Numbered from the stretch's first letter, positions 35,503 to 46,757 are shown. The stretch is 64,000 nt of DNA from Brachyspira hyodysenteriae ATCC 27164 (GCF_001676785.2 NZ_CP015910.2:2852001-2916000), one strand, 5' to 3'. Made by a program: numbers and translations. Notes: generated from the sequence alone by a model not told the origin.

Positions 35503-38340
35503 TTACCATTTAAGTATAAATTCAGTATAAATCTCACCATCTTTAATTGACTTTGTAATCTCCATACTAGATCTAATATGAGTAATAGACTCAAGTAAAA
35601 GACTAGACCAAGCAAGTATAGCAAGTTCAATAACTTCAGGATCTTCATTAAAGTTTGTAAGATGAACTACTAATAATTTTCTTCTAGCCTTAATTAATTC
35701 TATTTTAGCCGGATCAAATAGATCAGGGAATATATGTTCAGCTGCATAGCTTAAAGTAAAATGCTTAGGTATAAAGAATAGTAAATGTGTCAAATATTTA
35801 GGTATTATCTGTCTGTAATGATATTCAGAAATCTCTTTAATACCTGTATTAGCACCGGAATAGAATAAATCACATACCAACTTATAAGGCTTATGGAATG
35901 AAGTCATATAAGGATACCATTCCTTACTTGATATTTCATTTTTATATATTAAAGCAGATGAAGGCTCCATAGCTGTTACCCATTTTTGATATCCTTCTTC
36001 TCCGAATTTTGTCTTTATAAATTCTTTTAATATGATTAATGTTATACCTCTTACTCTTTGAGTAACTGTATCTTTCTTAGTTTTTATATCTCTTATCTTA
36101 TACTGAGATATTTCTGTTTCAAGTTCTGACAACAACTTATTATTATCATTAGCAAATTTATTCATAACATTTGCAGAAGTAGAAAGATCATTTGAACTAT
36201 CAGAAATACTTACAACACTTGTATGTATAGACTCAGATATATTTTTGAGTTTATTCATAGTTTTTGATGTAGATATAGAAATATTATGAAGAGATTCAAG
36301 ACTATTTTTTATATTTCCAAGTTTATCAGCCATATCAATATATTGGGTTTTAATATGATCACTTGACTGAGAGATTTTAGTAATAGAGTCTACTATTTCA
36401 TTAATAGCCTTTAATTGCTCTACAGAAGATACATGCACTGTGTCCATAATCTCTGTAACTTCCTGTACATCTTTAGTAAGTATATCAAATTGTTCAGTAG
36501 ATTCTGTTAAGTCATTAGTAGTGATAATGATTTTTTCTTCTATGTTTTGAAGAACTTTATTAGCATTATCAGCCTGTTCGTTAGAAACCTCAGATAATTT
36601 ACGTATCTCTTCAGCAACTACTGCGAAACCTGAACTGTATTTTCCGGCATGTGCAGCCTCAATAGCAGCATTCATAGCCAAGAGGTTTGTTTGATGCGCT
36701 ATGTTTCTAATAGAACTTACGAAATTGGAAATGAATCCTAATGCATTTCTCAAATCGCCTGTAGCCATAGAAGTTGCCTGCATCTTCTCTTTACTTTTTA
36801 CAGAAGCTAATGATAAGTCCTTAGCTTTGTTTGTAGCTTTAGAAATAATAGAGTCTATGTTTTCAATAGTTTTACTCATTTCCTCAACTGAAGCGGCTAT
36901 CTGTTCTATATTTTCACCTTCTTCAATGATTTTGCTTTGAAGTTCTCTAGTATCTCTTTCAACCGAATCAATATTATTAGTATTGGCAGATATATATTCC
37001 TGCATATTTTGGTTGCTGCTTTCTACTATTTCTACCTGATTCAATTCATCATTAACATTATTTTTAATAACTTCTATGTTATTATTAATTCCGTATATTA
37101 TCTCTAAGTTATCGCTGATTTTCTGAGAAAGCGTATCACTTTGTTTTTTAGAAGTTAAAATAGTTCTTTTTACACTTGAAAGCACCGACTGCAATGAATT
37201 ATTTAAAAGTCCAACCCATTTAGTCATTTCTCCTATTTCATCACTTCCTGAAATAGCAGGTATTTTAACTGTTAAGTCTTTATTATCAACTGAATTACCT
37301 ATAGCATCTGATATTTTTGTTATTGAACTAAATAACAATTTAATAAAGAAGATTATAGTAACTATAGCCATTAAGAATGCTATTATAATAGTATAGAATA
37401 TAGCATTATTCATATCTTTTATCTGTGCTGTATAATATGAATTAGGGATAAGCATTACTATATTTATAAGTCCTGCAATATTAGCAACATAGGATTTATA
37501 TAATGTATTATTTATTTCTATATCATCAGTTCTGCTGTATCCTGTAGATAAATTATAATTAAATATTTCATAATACTCTGGGAATAAAACATCTATTCTT
37601 GAATTTACTATATCAGGATTTTTAGAATTAATAATGGCTGAATTTTTCTTATCAATTACCATTATATCTGCACCTTCTATATCAAGTATATCTTTTATAT
37701 TTTCTGTAGAATAATTAAAAAGTACTCCTACATTTGCAAGTCCTATAATTCTTTCTTCATTTTGCATATCCGGTATTGTAGATGATATATTAAAAGTTAT
37801 ACCGATATGAGGACCTTCACTAATCATATAAGGCTTTAATATTTGTCTGCGTAATATGCTTTTATAAGTCTGTCCATAAGTATTTGTTAAAGTATCCCAC
37901 ATAGCTTTATTTGTGGTATTTATTTTAGTGAATTCTTTATTGAAAGTGGAATATCTATAAATTGTAAAAGGCTCATTACCATCGCCCATAACTGCAGGGT
38001 GAAATAAAACACTAACTATTCTATTAAAATATAATTGAGATTCATTTACAGTAGCTGATAGAAAATTTCTAAAATATTCATCTCTTTCTTCAATTGGATA
38101 ATTTTTTATATTATTATAATCAACTGAAAGCGTTGTAGATATTTTTGCAGCTTCTTCTCTTGCTGAAATTATATTATATTCAAATTCTTTTTCTATTAAT
38201 TTAAATCTATAATCCAAACTTCTTTCTATAATAGCAGAAAAAGTTTCAGTATTTAAAGTATTACTCAAAAAGTTGGTACTGAAAGCCACTAAAACCATAA
38301 CTCCAACTATTATCAAAATTATACGAATCTTTATACCCAT
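35503..38340 (-). CDS. Large methyl-accepting chemotaxis protein with extra C-terminal domain
   Basis: 945 aa from ATG 38340 (AGGAG 9 nt upstream; ATG 38373 has no site). TM1 (~residues 5-25), a long Cache-type periplasmic sensor (~30-310), TM2 (~315-340, [20 protein letters not shown]), HAMP and a signalling coiled coil. The tip ([20 protein letters not shown] and [16 protein letters not shown]) differs from the other four receptors. After the coiled coil come about 200 residues in no ordinary receptor: [20 protein letters not shown], a Trp/Tyr-rich middle ([20 protein letters not shown]) and a helical end. The first part recalls the start of heme-NO-binding/DUF2378-type domains, but I cannot confirm this. 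It may add a cytoplasmic sensor. Confidence 0.88.
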   Translation of the reverse strand: MGIKIRIILIIVGVMVLVAFSTNFLSNTLNTETFSAIIERSLDYRFKLIEKEFEYNIISAREEAAKISTTLSVDYNNIKNYPIEERDEYFRNFLSATVNESQLYFNRIVSVLFHPAVMGDGNEPFTIYRYSTFNKEFTKINTTNKAMWDTLTNTYGQTYKSILRRQILKPYMISEGPHIGITFNISSTIPDMQNEERIIGLANVGVLFNYSTENIKDILDIEGADIMVIDKKNSAIINSKNPDIVNSRIDVLFPEYYEIFNYNLSTGYSRTDDIEINNTLYKSYVANIAGLINIVMLIPNSYYTAQIKDMNNAIFYTIIIAFLMAIVTIIFFIKLLFSSITKISDAIGNSVDNKDLTVKIPAISGSDEIGEMTKWVGLLNNSLQSVLSSVKRTILTSKKQSDTLSQKISDNLEIIYGINNNIEVIKNNVNDELNQVEIVESSNQNMQEYISANTNNIDSVERDTRELQSKIIEEGENIEQIAASVEEMSKTIENIDSIISKATNKAKDLSLASVKSKEKMQATSMATGDLRNALGFISNFVSSIRNIAHQTNLLAMNAAIEAAHAGKYSSGFAVVAEEIRKLSEVSNEQADNANKVLQNIEEKIIITTNDLTESTEQFDILTKDVQEVTEIMDTVHVSSVEQLKAINEIVDSITKISQSSDHIKTQYIDMADKLGNIKNSLESLHNISISTSKTMNKLKNISESIHTSVVSISDSSNDLSTSANVMNKFANDNNKLLSELETEISQYKIRDIKTKKDTVTQRVRGITLIILKEFIKTKFGEEGYQKWVTAMEPSSALIYKNEISSKEWYPYMTSFHKPYKLVCDLFYSGANTGIKEISEYHYRQIIPKYLTHLLFFIPKHFTLSYAAEHIFPDLFDPAKIELIKARRKLLVVHLTNFNEDPEVIELAILAWSSLLLESITHIRSSMEITKSIKDGEIYTEFILKW

Positions 38341-38472
38341 TTCAAAATGCTCCTGTTTAATTAATATCGGCATTGGAAGTATATATTTTAAAGAATTATA
38401 TCTATAATATATTTAAAACTAATAGCTGTAAAGAGATATTAATAAAAAAATTAGTTTTTAAATTTTAAATAT

Positions 38473-38512
38473 AAAAATAGGCGATATCAAAAAATATAGA
38501 TACCGCCTCAAA
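38473..38512 (-). terminator. Terminator after flgK
   Basis: Stem AGGCG / CGCCT extended by TATC / GATA around a mismatch, with a T-run on the minus strand. Confidence 0.75.
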
Positions 38513-38529
38513 AAAAATATATATATTAC

Positions 38530-40443
38530 TTACACACCCATTCTATTTATTACAACATCTAGAAGCTGATCCATAACGCTTACAACCCTAGCGGAAGCAT
38601 TATAACCATGCTGATACATAGCCATTTGAGCAACTTCTTCATCCAAGTTAACACCAGATACTGACTGTCTTAATTTTTCAAGATATTCCATAACAACTGT
38701 CTGTTTTTCAGTTTCAGCATTAGCAGTTTCTGTTCTTGATGCTATTTTTGCCAAACTTCCTGTATAGAAATCATTGAATGTAGATTTGCTGTCTACCATT
38801 ATCTCTTTAGTTTTCAAATTAGCTATAGCCAATGCATTAGAACCATCGCCTATTCCGTTCCATTTATCATTAAAGCCGTTTCCTGTAGTATCTATACCTT
38901 TAGATGCTGCTATGTAATTTATATCGTTTCTAATGATATCATTAACGGCAATTGCTGAAGCAGGATGTCTGTCAGGTGTAACTGTAAAGTTTCTGAAATC
39001 ACCGGCTAATTGGTTAACTTGATCTATTGTCTGCCAATTATAAGCACCAGCTGCACCAGACTGATTCAATACGCCTGTAATTCCTACAAGGAAATCTCCT
39101 GAATCTTCTATATGCTTAATGAAATATGAAGGCCTCATATAATCATCAAAACCTCTTGCTTTAAGAACAAGTCTGTTTTTATCATCTAAATAAGCTGAAA
39201 CATTAGCCTCGCTTGAATTGATTTTATCTATTAACTCACCTACTTTCATTTGAGCAGTATAATCTATAGCTACATCAGCGCCTTCTCTGGATTTATTACC
39301 GAATACTAAAGTTCCGCTGCTTCCTATGCTTGATGTAGAATCTACTGAATTAATACCGCTTACTTTAAACATTATAGTAGAATCTTCCTGTCCGTCATTA
39401 TTAATATCAAAATTACCTATTACAGAAGGAGTAGTTTTTGTAACTGTAAAGAAATCAATACCTGTTTCCTGATTAAGTCCGAAACCGCTTCTATGTATTT
39501 CGTTTACACTGTCAGCCAAATTCATAGCAAAAGTATCTAAATCATTTATAGCATCAACAGTATCAACATCTCTAAGCTCCATTAAAGCCTTTAATTCTCC
39601 GCCTTCAAACTGAACCTGAACATGATCTTTTTTCCAATAAATATCATACATTCCTTCATTATTTATATTTCTTTCAACACTTAATTCACTTACAACATTA
39701 CCTTGAATCAATGCTCTTCCGCCTATATAAATCATAGTTTCATCAGGATCAACAGATTTTATATCAACATTAGCAAGAGAAGAAAGCTCATCAACGAGTA
39801 AATCTCTTCTATCTAATAAATCATTAGGGCTTTGTCCTAATGCCTGCTGTTTTACTATTTCTACGTTTAAATCTCTTATAGAATTTGATATATCATTAAT
39901 TCTCTTAACCTTATTTTCAACTAAGTTATTCAAATTATTACGCATACCGTTCATTTGATTAAACATTTGATTAATAGAATTATTTATTCTGTCGGCTCTC
40001 TCTACAAGCACCATTCTAGTGCCTCTTTCAGCCGGATTAGCAGCCATTTCCTGCCAAGAATCCCAGAAAGCATCTAAGTCATTTCTTAAATTAGCATTGC
40101 CAGGTTCATTATATATAGCTTCCAACTGCTTTAAATAGTCTGATTTTGTTTTCCAATAACCGTCAGTACCAAGCTCCATCATTATTTTAGAGTCAATGAA
40201 TTGATCTCTTATTCTTTCTACTGTAGTTATTTCAGCACCCTGTCCTATTTGACCGGCACGTTCAGCTCTATTCAAACTAGGCTGTTCTAAAGGCTTATCA
40301 AATGTACGCATTACTACTCTTTGTCTGCTGTATCCTTTAGTTGCAACATTATTTATATTATGACCTGTAACTTCCAAAGCTGTTTTGAAGTTTTGGAGAG
40401 ATCTTTTACCTAATTCTATACCGAAAAATGAGCTTGTTGACAT
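38530..40443 (-). CDS. flgK: Flagellar hook-associated protein 1 (FlgK)
   Basis: Junction protein between hook and filament of the (periplasmic) flagellum. 637 aa from ATG 40443, chosen because AAGGAG lies 7 nt upstream and FlgK begins here (SSFFGIELGKRSLQNFKTAL, then VTGHNINNVATKGYSRQRV). The frame is open for 35 more codons through a hairpin repeat. The terminal D0 coiled-coil parts are intact: SVSGVNLDEEVAQMAMYQHG and ARVVSVMDQLLDVVINRMGV. The middle (FTVTKTTPSVIGNFDINNDG) is the variable surface domain. It stands alone; flgL, which often follows, is absent. A nested hairpin lies in its leader. Confidence 0.95.
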   Translation of the reverse strand: MSTSSFFGIELGKRSLQNFKTALEVTGHNINNVATKGYSRQRVVMRTFDKPLEQPSLNRAERAGQIGQGAEITTVERIRDQFIDSKIMMELGTDGYWKTKSDYLKQLEAIYNEPGNANLRNDLDAFWDSWQEMAANPAERGTRMVLVERADRINNSINQMFNQMNGMRNNLNNLVENKVKRINDISNSIRDLNVEIVKQQALGQSPNDLLDRRDLLVDELSSLANVDIKSVDPDETMIYIGGRALIQGNVVSELSVERNINNEGMYDIYWKKDHVQVQFEGGELKALMELRDVDTVDAINDLDTFAMNLADSVNEIHRSGFGLNQETGIDFFTVTKTTPSVIGNFDINNDGQEDSTIMFKVSGINSVDSTSSIGSSGTLVFGNKSREGADVAIDYTAQMKVGELIDKINSSEANVSAYLDDKNRLVLKARGFDDYMRPSYFIKHIEDSGDFLVGITGVLNQSGAAGAYNWQTIDQVNQLAGDFRNFTVTPDRHPASAIAVNDIIRNDINYIAASKGIDTTGNGFNDKWNGIGDGSNALAIANLKTKEIMVDSKSTFNDFYTGSLAKIASRTETANAETEKQTVVMEYLEKLRQSVSGVNLDEEVAQMAMYQHGYNASARVVSVMDQLLDVVINRMGV

Positions 40444-40473
40444 TATTATGCTCCTTAAAAATAATAATTTTTT

Positions 40474-40556
40474 ATTGTTGCTAGGGATAAACTCGCTAAG
40501 ACATAGCTGACAACTTCCTTCGTCAGTTATCAGCTGCTCGTTTATCACTTAAAAAC
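40474..40556. repeat. Nested two-stem hairpin element (copy H6) in the flgK leader
   Basis: Outer stem GATAAAC (40486-40492) / GTTTATC (40540-40546); inner stem AGCTGACAACT (40505-40515) / AGTTATCAGCT (40525-40535) with one mismatch. Flanks TTGTTGCTAG and TTAAAAACA match H7. It starts about 30 bp upstream of the flgK start codon. Confidence 0.85.
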
Positions 40557-40727
40557 ATAGTAACTTAATTAATATATAATTTTTATTAGTTAATTAACAA
40601 CTATAATAAATAATAATTTACTTATTAGAATTATCGTATTTATAAAAAAAATAATTACATTTTTTTTATTATTATTGTAACAAAAGGTAACATAATAATA
40701 AAATATTATATATATGCTTTATATTTA

Positions 40728-41624
40728 TTAGAGATTCTCTATTTCTTCTATACTAAGACCAGTATTTTCACTTATTATATTTATGTCTATACCTGCATTT
40801 TTTAAATTTTTAGCTATAGTAATCTGCTCAGATTTTTTACCTTTCTCCACACCTTCTTCCATCCCTTTTTTTATACCTTCTTTTATGCCTTCTTCCCGCT
40901 CTCTCTTAAGCATAACCTTTTGACCATATAAAAAAGCATCTCTGGCATTATAGACTTCCATTTCATCTTCATTTGATATGAAACGTTCATATTTATTAAT
41001 TACTTTAGACATTATGCAGTTTGCCTCCTTTAACCTTTCCTTTACTTCATATAAATCTTTTGCTGTAAAAAACTCTATCCAAGATAATATTTCATTTCTC
41101 TTTATATCTTCAATACTAGAAACATATAAAATATTTTTAAATCTTGGAACTTCCAATATATGCATCTGTACCATATCTAAAACAACATTAGGATTTTTTA
41201 TATCTATTAATTTAAAACATCTATGAGGCTTACCTTCATCATTAAAATCCATATTGAAATTAACGAAATTAATACTTATAACCTCACTAATTATATCATA
41301 TGGTTCTTTTTCATCCACTTCACTTACTATATTTCTAGATATATAATAATATATTCTCTTCAAAAAATCTATATTGCCTGATAATTGTATTTCTATAATT
41401 ATTTTTTTATTACTTTTTGTAATGGCTTTAACATCAAGTACAGATTCTTTTAAATTAATATTTTCAGGAAGATTATGAGGATTAATGATATGCAAATTAT
41501 GAACTTCTTCAAATCCTAAATCTTTAAGTACAGAGTTTACTATATTTTCAAGTATGTCCTCATTTCCTTCAGATGCTAACAGGTATCTAATAAAATAATC
41601 ATTCATTCTGTTTATGTTTCTCAT
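40728..41624 (-). CDS. Rpn-family recombination-promoting nuclease / PD-(D/E)XK transposase-like protein
   Basis: 298 aa. N-terminal NDYFIRYLLASEGNEDILEN, then the PD-(D/E)XK core: ESVLDVKAITKSNKKIIIEI ending EIQLS (residues ~60-83), with Asp in VLDVKA and E-x-Q in the next strand. FLKRIYYYISRNIVSEVDE follows. The C-terminus is a charged coiled coil (KEGIKKGMEEGVEKGKKSEQ) and a short helical tail that looks like a helix-turn-helix. Rpn proteins are often multicopy and can promote recombination or nick DNA. The gene appears intact. No terminal inverted repeats seen. It is next to hairpin copy H6 and flgK. Confidence 0.88.
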   Translation of the reverse strand: MRNINRMNDYFIRYLLASEGNEDILENIVNSVLKDLGFEEVHNLHIINPHNLPENINLKESVLDVKAITKSNKKIIIEIQLSGNIDFLKRIYYYISRNIVSEVDEKEPYDIISEVISINFVNFNMDFNDEGKPHRCFKLIDIKNPNVVLDMVQMHILEVPRFKNILYVSSIEDIKRNEILSWIEFFTAKDLYEVKERLKEANCIMSKVINKYERFISNEDEMEVYNARDAFLYGQKVMLKREREEGIKEGIKKGMEEGVEKGKKSEQITIAKNLKNAGIDINIISENTGLSIEEIENL

Positions 41625-41831
41625 TTTTAATTATATCCCAAAATTATAATATTAAGCAGATAAGATTAAGTTTTAATATTAGTTAAACAAATTCTTTTTA
41701 TAAAATAAGCCTAAAATAATATATTTTTTAAACATAAATTTTGTTTGATGAAATCATTTTATTAATTGATAAGTTTTTTTGGATGTTGTAATTTTTAAGT
41801 ATCAAATTCTAAGTTATAATAAGAGTCATAA

Positions 41832-41872
41832 TAAAAAATATGCGGGCAAAAACATATAATTTCTGCCCGCTT
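41832..41872 (-). terminator. Terminator after the secreted protein gene at 41888
   Basis: Perfect stem GCGGGCA (41842-41848) / TGCCCGC (41864-41870) with a T-run on the minus strand. Confidence 0.85.
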
Positions 41873-41887
41873 TATAAATAATTTTAT

Positions 41888-42433
41888 TTAGTTCTTAAAA
41901 TCATTCTTGTCATATTCATCATCTGTAATCTTATAAACATAATCATCTTTATTATATTGTCTCTCTCCTAATCCTATATCTGATATCTCCATTTTAGGAT
42001 AATTCTTCCAATCAGAACCTGCTACTCTCCATTTATAAATTTCAGAAATATAATCATTTGACTCAAGATATACTCTAAAAAGCTTTTTATCTTCAGATAA
42101 ACTTATAAGTGTATATCCATCTACGAGTTTCTTTCCCTCTCGTATTTTTCTTGTATATACAGCATAGTTATTGTACATACCTATAAAAATTAAATCACCT
42201 TGTAGAACAGGCTCATGGTAACGGCTTGCTATATCTCCATTATCCTTAAAATACCCAGCAGGAAATCCTCTTATAGATCTTAAAGGTACAATAGCTTTTC
42301 CTTTAACTGCCTTCAAAAACTCATGAGCTTCTTTAGTATTTTTCTCAACTCCAGGTACTGAAACTTGCCCTTTTGCATTTGCAGCGCATGCGGCTATAAA
42401 GACAATAGAAAGAATAATTAAAAGTTTTTTCAT
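41888..42433 (-). CDS. Secreted protein, unknown function
   Basis: 181 aa with a signal peptide (MKKLLIILSIVFIAACAANA, cut before KGQVS). The AAC in the signal could also be a lipobox-like Cys, so a lipoprotein is possible. The mature part (IVPLRSIRGFPAGYFKDNGD and LQGDLIFIGMYNNYAVYTRK) is beta-rich without a recognised domain. A strong AGGAGG lies 7 nt upstream, and the promoter at 42475-42503 is good, so it is probably well expressed. Single gene with its own terminator. Confidence 0.75.
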   Translation of the reverse strand: MKKLLIILSIVFIAACAANAKGQVSVPGVEKNTKEAHEFLKAVKGKAIVPLRSIRGFPAGYFKDNGDIASRYHEPVLQGDLIFIGMYNNYAVYTRKIREGKKLVDGYTLISLSEDKKLFRVYLESNDYISEIYKWRVAGSDWKNYPKMEISDIGLGERQYNKDDYVYKITDDEYDKNDFKN

Positions 42434-42474
42434 TTTTACCTCCTAATTTTTTTATAAATAAAAAAACTTTTTCA

Positions 42475-42503
42475 ATGCTACAATACAATATATAACTTGT
42501 CAA
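42475..42503 (-). promoter_or_regulatory. Promoter of the secreted protein gene
   Basis: Minus strand TTGACA (42503-42498), 17-bp spacer, TAGCAT (42480-42475). Confidence 0.65.
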
Positions 42504-42561
42504 GTTTTTTAATATACAATACATAGGTATTGTATATTAAAAATATTAATTATTGGCATTA

Positions 42562-42606
42562 AAAAAATAATAAGCTGCCTTTTTAAAAAGACAGCCTATT
42601 ATTTTT
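42562..42606 (-). terminator. Terminator after the chemoreceptor at 42633
   Basis: AATAAGCTG…CCTTTTT pairs with AAAAAG…CAGCCTATT (three interior mismatches); T-run on the minus strand. Confidence 0.75.
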
Positions 42607-42632
42607 TATTATAATTTTATATTTTTAAAAAT

Positions 42633-44468
42633 TTATACTTTAAAGAAGCTCATAGCATTAACTAATTCTTCAGCCTGAGTAAGCAAAGAACTAGATGATG
42701 CAGAAGTATGCTCTACTAATGCGGCATTTTGCTGAGTTACTGCATCCATATCTGTTATTGCTTTATTAACCTGCTGAACTCCGGATTGCTGTTCTAATGC
42801 TGTTGTACTTATATCGTCCATAAGTTTTGAAGTTACATCTATTTTATCTTGAATATCTTTAAATATCTCTTGTGATTCTCTTGCTGATTCTGTAGCTTTA
42901 GTAATTTTTTCATATGCACTATCAACTAAGTTAGTGATATCTTTTACTGATGACTGAGTAGTCTGAGCCAAATTCCTAACTTCACTAGCTACAACAGCAA
43001 AACCTTTTCCCTGATCTCCGGCACGAGCCGCTTCTACTGCAGCATTCAAAGCAAGTATATTAGTTTGGAATGCTATATCTTCTATTATTTTTGTAATGTT
43101 TTTTATTTTTGTACTAGCTTCATTAACTTCTTCTATATTTTGAACTGTATCTAAAATTATACTTCCTGCATGCTCAATAGAAGCTTTTGAGTTAATCATC
43201 ATTTTATTTCCGTCTACTGATTTATTTGTAGATGATATAATAGTTGAAGCCATCTCTTCCATTGATGAAGCTGTTTCCTGCAAACTAGATGCTTGAGTAT
43301 CTGTTCTTCTTGATAAGTCTTCACTGTCTTTTGAAAGAGCTCTAGCACTATTAGTTATTTCATCAGCAGACACTCTAACTTTCATAATAATATCAAGAAG
43401 TACATCACGCATATTAAAGAAAGAATTTGCAAGCATACCTAATTCATCCTCTCTATTAATATTCTGATGTTCATAAACCAAATTACCCTGTGATATTTCT
43501 TTAGCAAATAATACAAGCGAAATTAATGGTTTGGTTATAGTCTTTATATAAAGAGAAACTATAAAGCATGCTAATATTATAAAAAATGGTCCTATTGTAG
43601 ATGTTCTGAAAATTATACCTGTTATATCTTTATAAATTTGACTATTATAATTTGCAAATATAACAGACCAAGGCATTATAGTTATATTTTTATAAGCAGC
43701 AGAACGTTTATTTTTATTATTCCCAAACACATAAGATTCTATAACACCCTCTGATGTAGTCTTTGTTATCTCATAAACTTGAGGTAATGAAGTACCGATT
43801 CTGTTATGATCGGACGAAAGCATGATAATACCTTTATCATTTGCTATTGTTATATCGCCGTCAAAATTAATATTATCAATGAAATCTTTATTAACTTTTC
43901 CTAAATCTATATTTATATAAACAATACCCATCAAGTTTCCTGCAGAATTGAATAATCCTTTACAAAGAAGTATAGATTGAGAATCTTTTGTAGTAACATC
44001 AGCATAAGTACCATTATAATTATTTGCTTTTAATCTTGTAAATAATTGAGGGTCAGAATCAGATATAGATGTACCTTCAAGAGACGGATTATCACTATCA
44101 ACTATTACCTTTCCATTAACATCTGCTAATCCCATATTAAGGGCATATCTATTTACAGAAGCAAAATCTTTTAATCTATTTATACTTTGCTGTTTCACAT
44201 TTACATCATTAGTATAAAGAATATTAAATACTGTTGATGATTTAGAATATGTATCAATAGCCAACAGCTGTTCATGCAGCACCATATCTATCATAGAAGC
44301 ATATCCTGAAACTGTAGATTTAAAACCATTTAAAGTTGCTCTTTTTACAGCCCTTGTAGATGATAATACTGAAAGCGTACCTAATATAAAAATTGTAGCA
44401 AAAATAATAATACTTATAATAAAAGGAACTTTAAAAGATAAGCTTTTGAAACTATTCATTTTTCTCAT
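42633..44468 (-). CDS. Methyl-accepting chemotaxis protein (paralogue A of a tandem pair)
   Basis: 611-aa receptor: N-terminal [20 protein letters not shown] (TM1), a double-Cache-like sensor (residues ~40-280) with [18 protein letters not shown] and [22 protein letters not shown]2 near 290, HAMP, then the signalling coil with [20 protein letters not shown] and [16 protein letters not shown]. Ends VNAMSFFKV without a docking pentapeptide. About 200 bp separate it from paralogue B upstream; each has a terminator, so they are transcribed separately. The C-terminal halves are nearly the same and the sensors differ more, which suggests different ligands. Confidence 0.93.
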   Translation of the reverse strand: MRKMNSFKSLSFKVPFIISIIIFATIFILGTLSVLSSTRAVKRATLNGFKSTVSGYASMIDMVLHEQLLAIDTYSKSSTVFNILYTNDVNVKQQSINRLKDFASVNRYALNMGLADVNGKVIVDSDNPSLEGTSISDSDPQLFTRLKANNYNGTYADVTTKDSQSILLCKGLFNSAGNLMGIVYINIDLGKVNKDFIDNINFDGDITIANDKGIIMLSSDHNRIGTSLPQVYEITKTTSEGVIESYVFGNNKNKRSAAYKNITIMPWSVIFANYNSQIYKDITGIIFRTSTIGPFFIILACFIVSLYIKTITKPLISLVLFAKEISQGNLVYEHQNINREDELGMLANSFFNMRDVLLDIIMKVRVSADEITNSARALSKDSEDLSRRTDTQASSLQETASSMEEMASTIISSTNKSVDGNKMMINSKASIEHAGSIILDTVQNIEEVNEASTKIKNITKIIEDIAFQTNILALNAAVEAARAGDQGKGFAVVASEVRNLAQTTQSSVKDITNLVDSAYEKITKATESARESQEIFKDIQDKIDVTSKLMDDISTTALEQQSGVQQVNKAITDMDAVTQQNAALVEHTSASSSSLLTQAEELVNAMSFFKV

Positions 44469-44613
44469 ACATAAAAACCTTAATAAAAAAATAATTGTTT
44501 TAATATATATTTAATTCGAATAATTTAAATATAAAAATAGAAAAAAATTACAATTTTTTATTAAAAATTAGAATTTAAATATTTTTTATTATATTTATCT
44601 AACATAAAAAGTA

Positions 44614-44648
44614 CAAAAAGGGTTACTTCCATTAGGAAATAACCCTTT
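44614..44648 (-). terminator. Terminator after the chemoreceptor at 44672
   Basis: Perfect stem AAAGGGTTA / TAACCCTTT; five T follow on the minus strand. Confidence 0.85.
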
Positions 44649-44671
44649 AACATATGCATTAAAATGAAATA

Positions 44672-46513
44672 TTAAACTTTGAAAAAGCTCATAGCATTTA
44701 CTAATTCTTCAGCCTGATTAAGTAAAGAAGTAGATGAAGCTGAAGCCTGTTCTACTAAAGCGGCATTCTGCTGAGTTACTGTATCCATATCTGTAACTGC
44801 TCTATTAACCTGCTCTACACCTTCATGCTGTTCTACTGCTGTTGAGCTTATATCCTGCATTATTTTTGCTGTATTTTCTATTTTTCCCTGAAGCTCGCTG
44901 AATATATCCTGAGAAACTCTAGCAGATTCTGTAGCTTTATTTATCTTTTCATAGGCATTATCTACCAAATGAGTAATATCTTTCACTGATGACTGAGTAG
45001 TTTGAGCCAAATTTCTAACTTCACTAGCTACAACCGCAAAACCTTTACCCATATCCCCTGCTCTTGCTGCCTCTACTGCCGCATTCAAAGCAAGTATATT
45101 AGTTTGGAAAGCAATATCTTCTATTATTTTAGTAATATCTTTAATTTTAGTGCTGGCATCATAAACTTCTTCTATATTTTTAGTAGTATCAAGTATTATT
45201 TCACCGGCATTTTGAATAGCTTCTCTTGAATCTATCATCATTTTATTACCTTCTATTGACTGATCTGCAGATGATTTTATTGTAGAAGCCATTTGTTCCA
45301 TTGATGAAGCAGTCTCTTCCAAACTTGCAGCCTGCGCCTCTGTACGTTTTGATAAATCAACACTTCCTGAAGAAAGCTCCTTAGCATTTATTCTTATTTC
45401 ATCCGCTGAAGTTCTTACTTTAATAATAATATCTGAAAGTCTATCTCTCATATCGAAGAACGAGTTAGCTAATACGCCTAATTCATCTTTACGTTTTATA
45501 TTTCTATGAGTAGATGTTAAATCTCCATTAGAAATTTCTCTTGATATAAGAACTAATTCATCTAAAGGTTTGGTAATACTCTTAATATACATGAATATTA
45601 ATATAGTACATAATATTATAAAGAGAGGTCCGATTATCACAGTACGAAGAATAGTATATTTTATTTCTTTATATATTTCACTGTCTGATTTTGCAAATAT
45701 AACAGCCCAAGGCATTAAAGAAACATTTTTATAAGCTGCAGAACGTTTGCCTTCATGACCTTCATAATCAAAAGATTCTATTATTCCTTCATTTGATGTT
45801 TTTATTATACTGTAAACATCAGGTAAATTCCCACCTATACGCTTACTATCTGATGATAATATAATGTTTCCATCTCTATTAGCAACTGTTATGCGTCCGT
45901 TAATATTTAAATTTCCTATAAAGTCTTTATTTACTTTTCCTAAATCCAAGTTGATATAAACTAAACCTACAAAATCTCCTTGAGAATTTTTCACTCCTCC
46001 GCAAAGTAATAAAGCCTGTCCGCCTGTTGTAGATGATATGCTTGTATAATTATCAAAAGAAAATTTATAATTATTAGCCTTCATAAACGAAAATAAATGT
46101 TTATGAATTTCTGCTATAGATGCTCCTACAAGTTTAGGATTAGAACTATCAAACAAAACTTTTCCATTCATATCTGCTAATCCTATATTTATGGCATAAG
46201 TATTTACTGAAGCAAAATCTTTTAATCTCTTTAAAGCTTCATTTTTTAATACAGGATCATCTATACCTGTTATACCGTTAGCTAATGTACCTGATTGGGC
46301 ATAAGTTGCTATCGCTAATTTCTGCTCATGAAGCACCATATCTATCATATGTGAATAACCTGAAACTGTAGCAGAAAAACCTTCTAATGCTGCTTTTCTT
46401 ATAGCTCTTGATGAAGACCAAATTGAAATAGAAGCCAATGTAACTATTGTAATAAAAATGATGGAACTTATTATAATTGGTACTTTAAATGATAAACTAT
46501 GTATTTTTTTCAT
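44672..46513 (-). CDS. Methyl-accepting chemotaxis protein (paralogue B of a tandem pair)
   Basis: 613 aa with the same order as paralogue A: TM1 in [20 protein letters not shown], a Cache-like sensor with [20 protein letters not shown] and [22 protein letters not shown]2 near residue 290, HAMP and a signalling coil with [20 protein letters not shown]. The tip [17 protein letters not shown] is the same as in A. The ATG at 46513 has GAGG upstream and its promoter is at 46596-46623. The sensor domains share the frame but differ in the ligand region, fitting duplication and divergence. Confidence 0.93.
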   Translation of the reverse strand: MKKIHSLSFKVPIIISSIIFITIVTLASISIWSSSRAIRKAALEGFSATVSGYSHMIDMVLHEQKLAIATYAQSGTLANGITGIDDPVLKNEALKRLKDFASVNTYAINIGLADMNGKVLFDSSNPKLVGASIAEIHKHLFSFMKANNYKFSFDNYTSISSTTGGQALLLCGGVKNSQGDFVGLVYINLDLGKVNKDFIGNLNINGRITVANRDGNIILSSDSKRIGGNLPDVYSIIKTSNEGIIESFDYEGHEGKRSAAYKNVSLMPWAVIFAKSDSEIYKEIKYTILRTVIIGPLFIILCTILIFMYIKSITKPLDELVLISREISNGDLTSTHRNIKRKDELGVLANSFFDMRDRLSDIIIKVRTSADEIRINAKELSSGSVDLSKRTEAQAASLEETASSMEQMASTIKSSADQSIEGNKMMIDSREAIQNAGEIILDTTKNIEEVYDASTKIKDITKIIEDIAFQTNILALNAAVEAARAGDMGKGFAVVASEVRNLAQTTQSSVKDITHLVDNAYEKINKATESARVSQDIFSELQGKIENTAKIMQDISSTAVEQHEGVEQVNRAVTDMDTVTQQNAALVEQASASSTSLLNQAEELVNAMSFFKV

Positions 46514-46595
46514 TCTTTAAAAAACCTCTATGATTAAAATTATTTAATTGCATTTAATTTAAAAAATATGTTTATTAAGAAATATTGCCAGTATT

Positions 46596-46623
46596 AATAT
46601 AACAATAAAAATGACGTTGTCAA
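46596..46623 (-). promoter_or_regulatory. Promoter of chemoreceptor paralogue B
   Basis: Minus strand TTGACA (46623-46618), 16-bp spacer, TATATT (46601-46596). The 319-bp divergent gap 46514-46832 holds this promoter and the hisC promoter. Confidence 0.6.
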
Positions 46624-46757
46624 ATTTTTTTTTTTAAAAAAAGAAAATTTCTTTGATTTTTTTTAAGATTTAACTGATAAATGTATAATAACCAATACAT
46701 ATTATACATTTATATAAATATAAAAATATTATATTTAATAATTTTTTAATTATTCTA

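Noticed and set aside
40444-40548. N-terminal extension of FlgK
   Set aside because: The extra 35 codons cross a hairpin repeat; the conserved FlgK start and AAGGAG fit ATG 40443.
40660-40720. Terminator after the Rpn gene
   Set aside because: The AT-rich partial hairpin is followed by A residues in the direction of transcription, not T.
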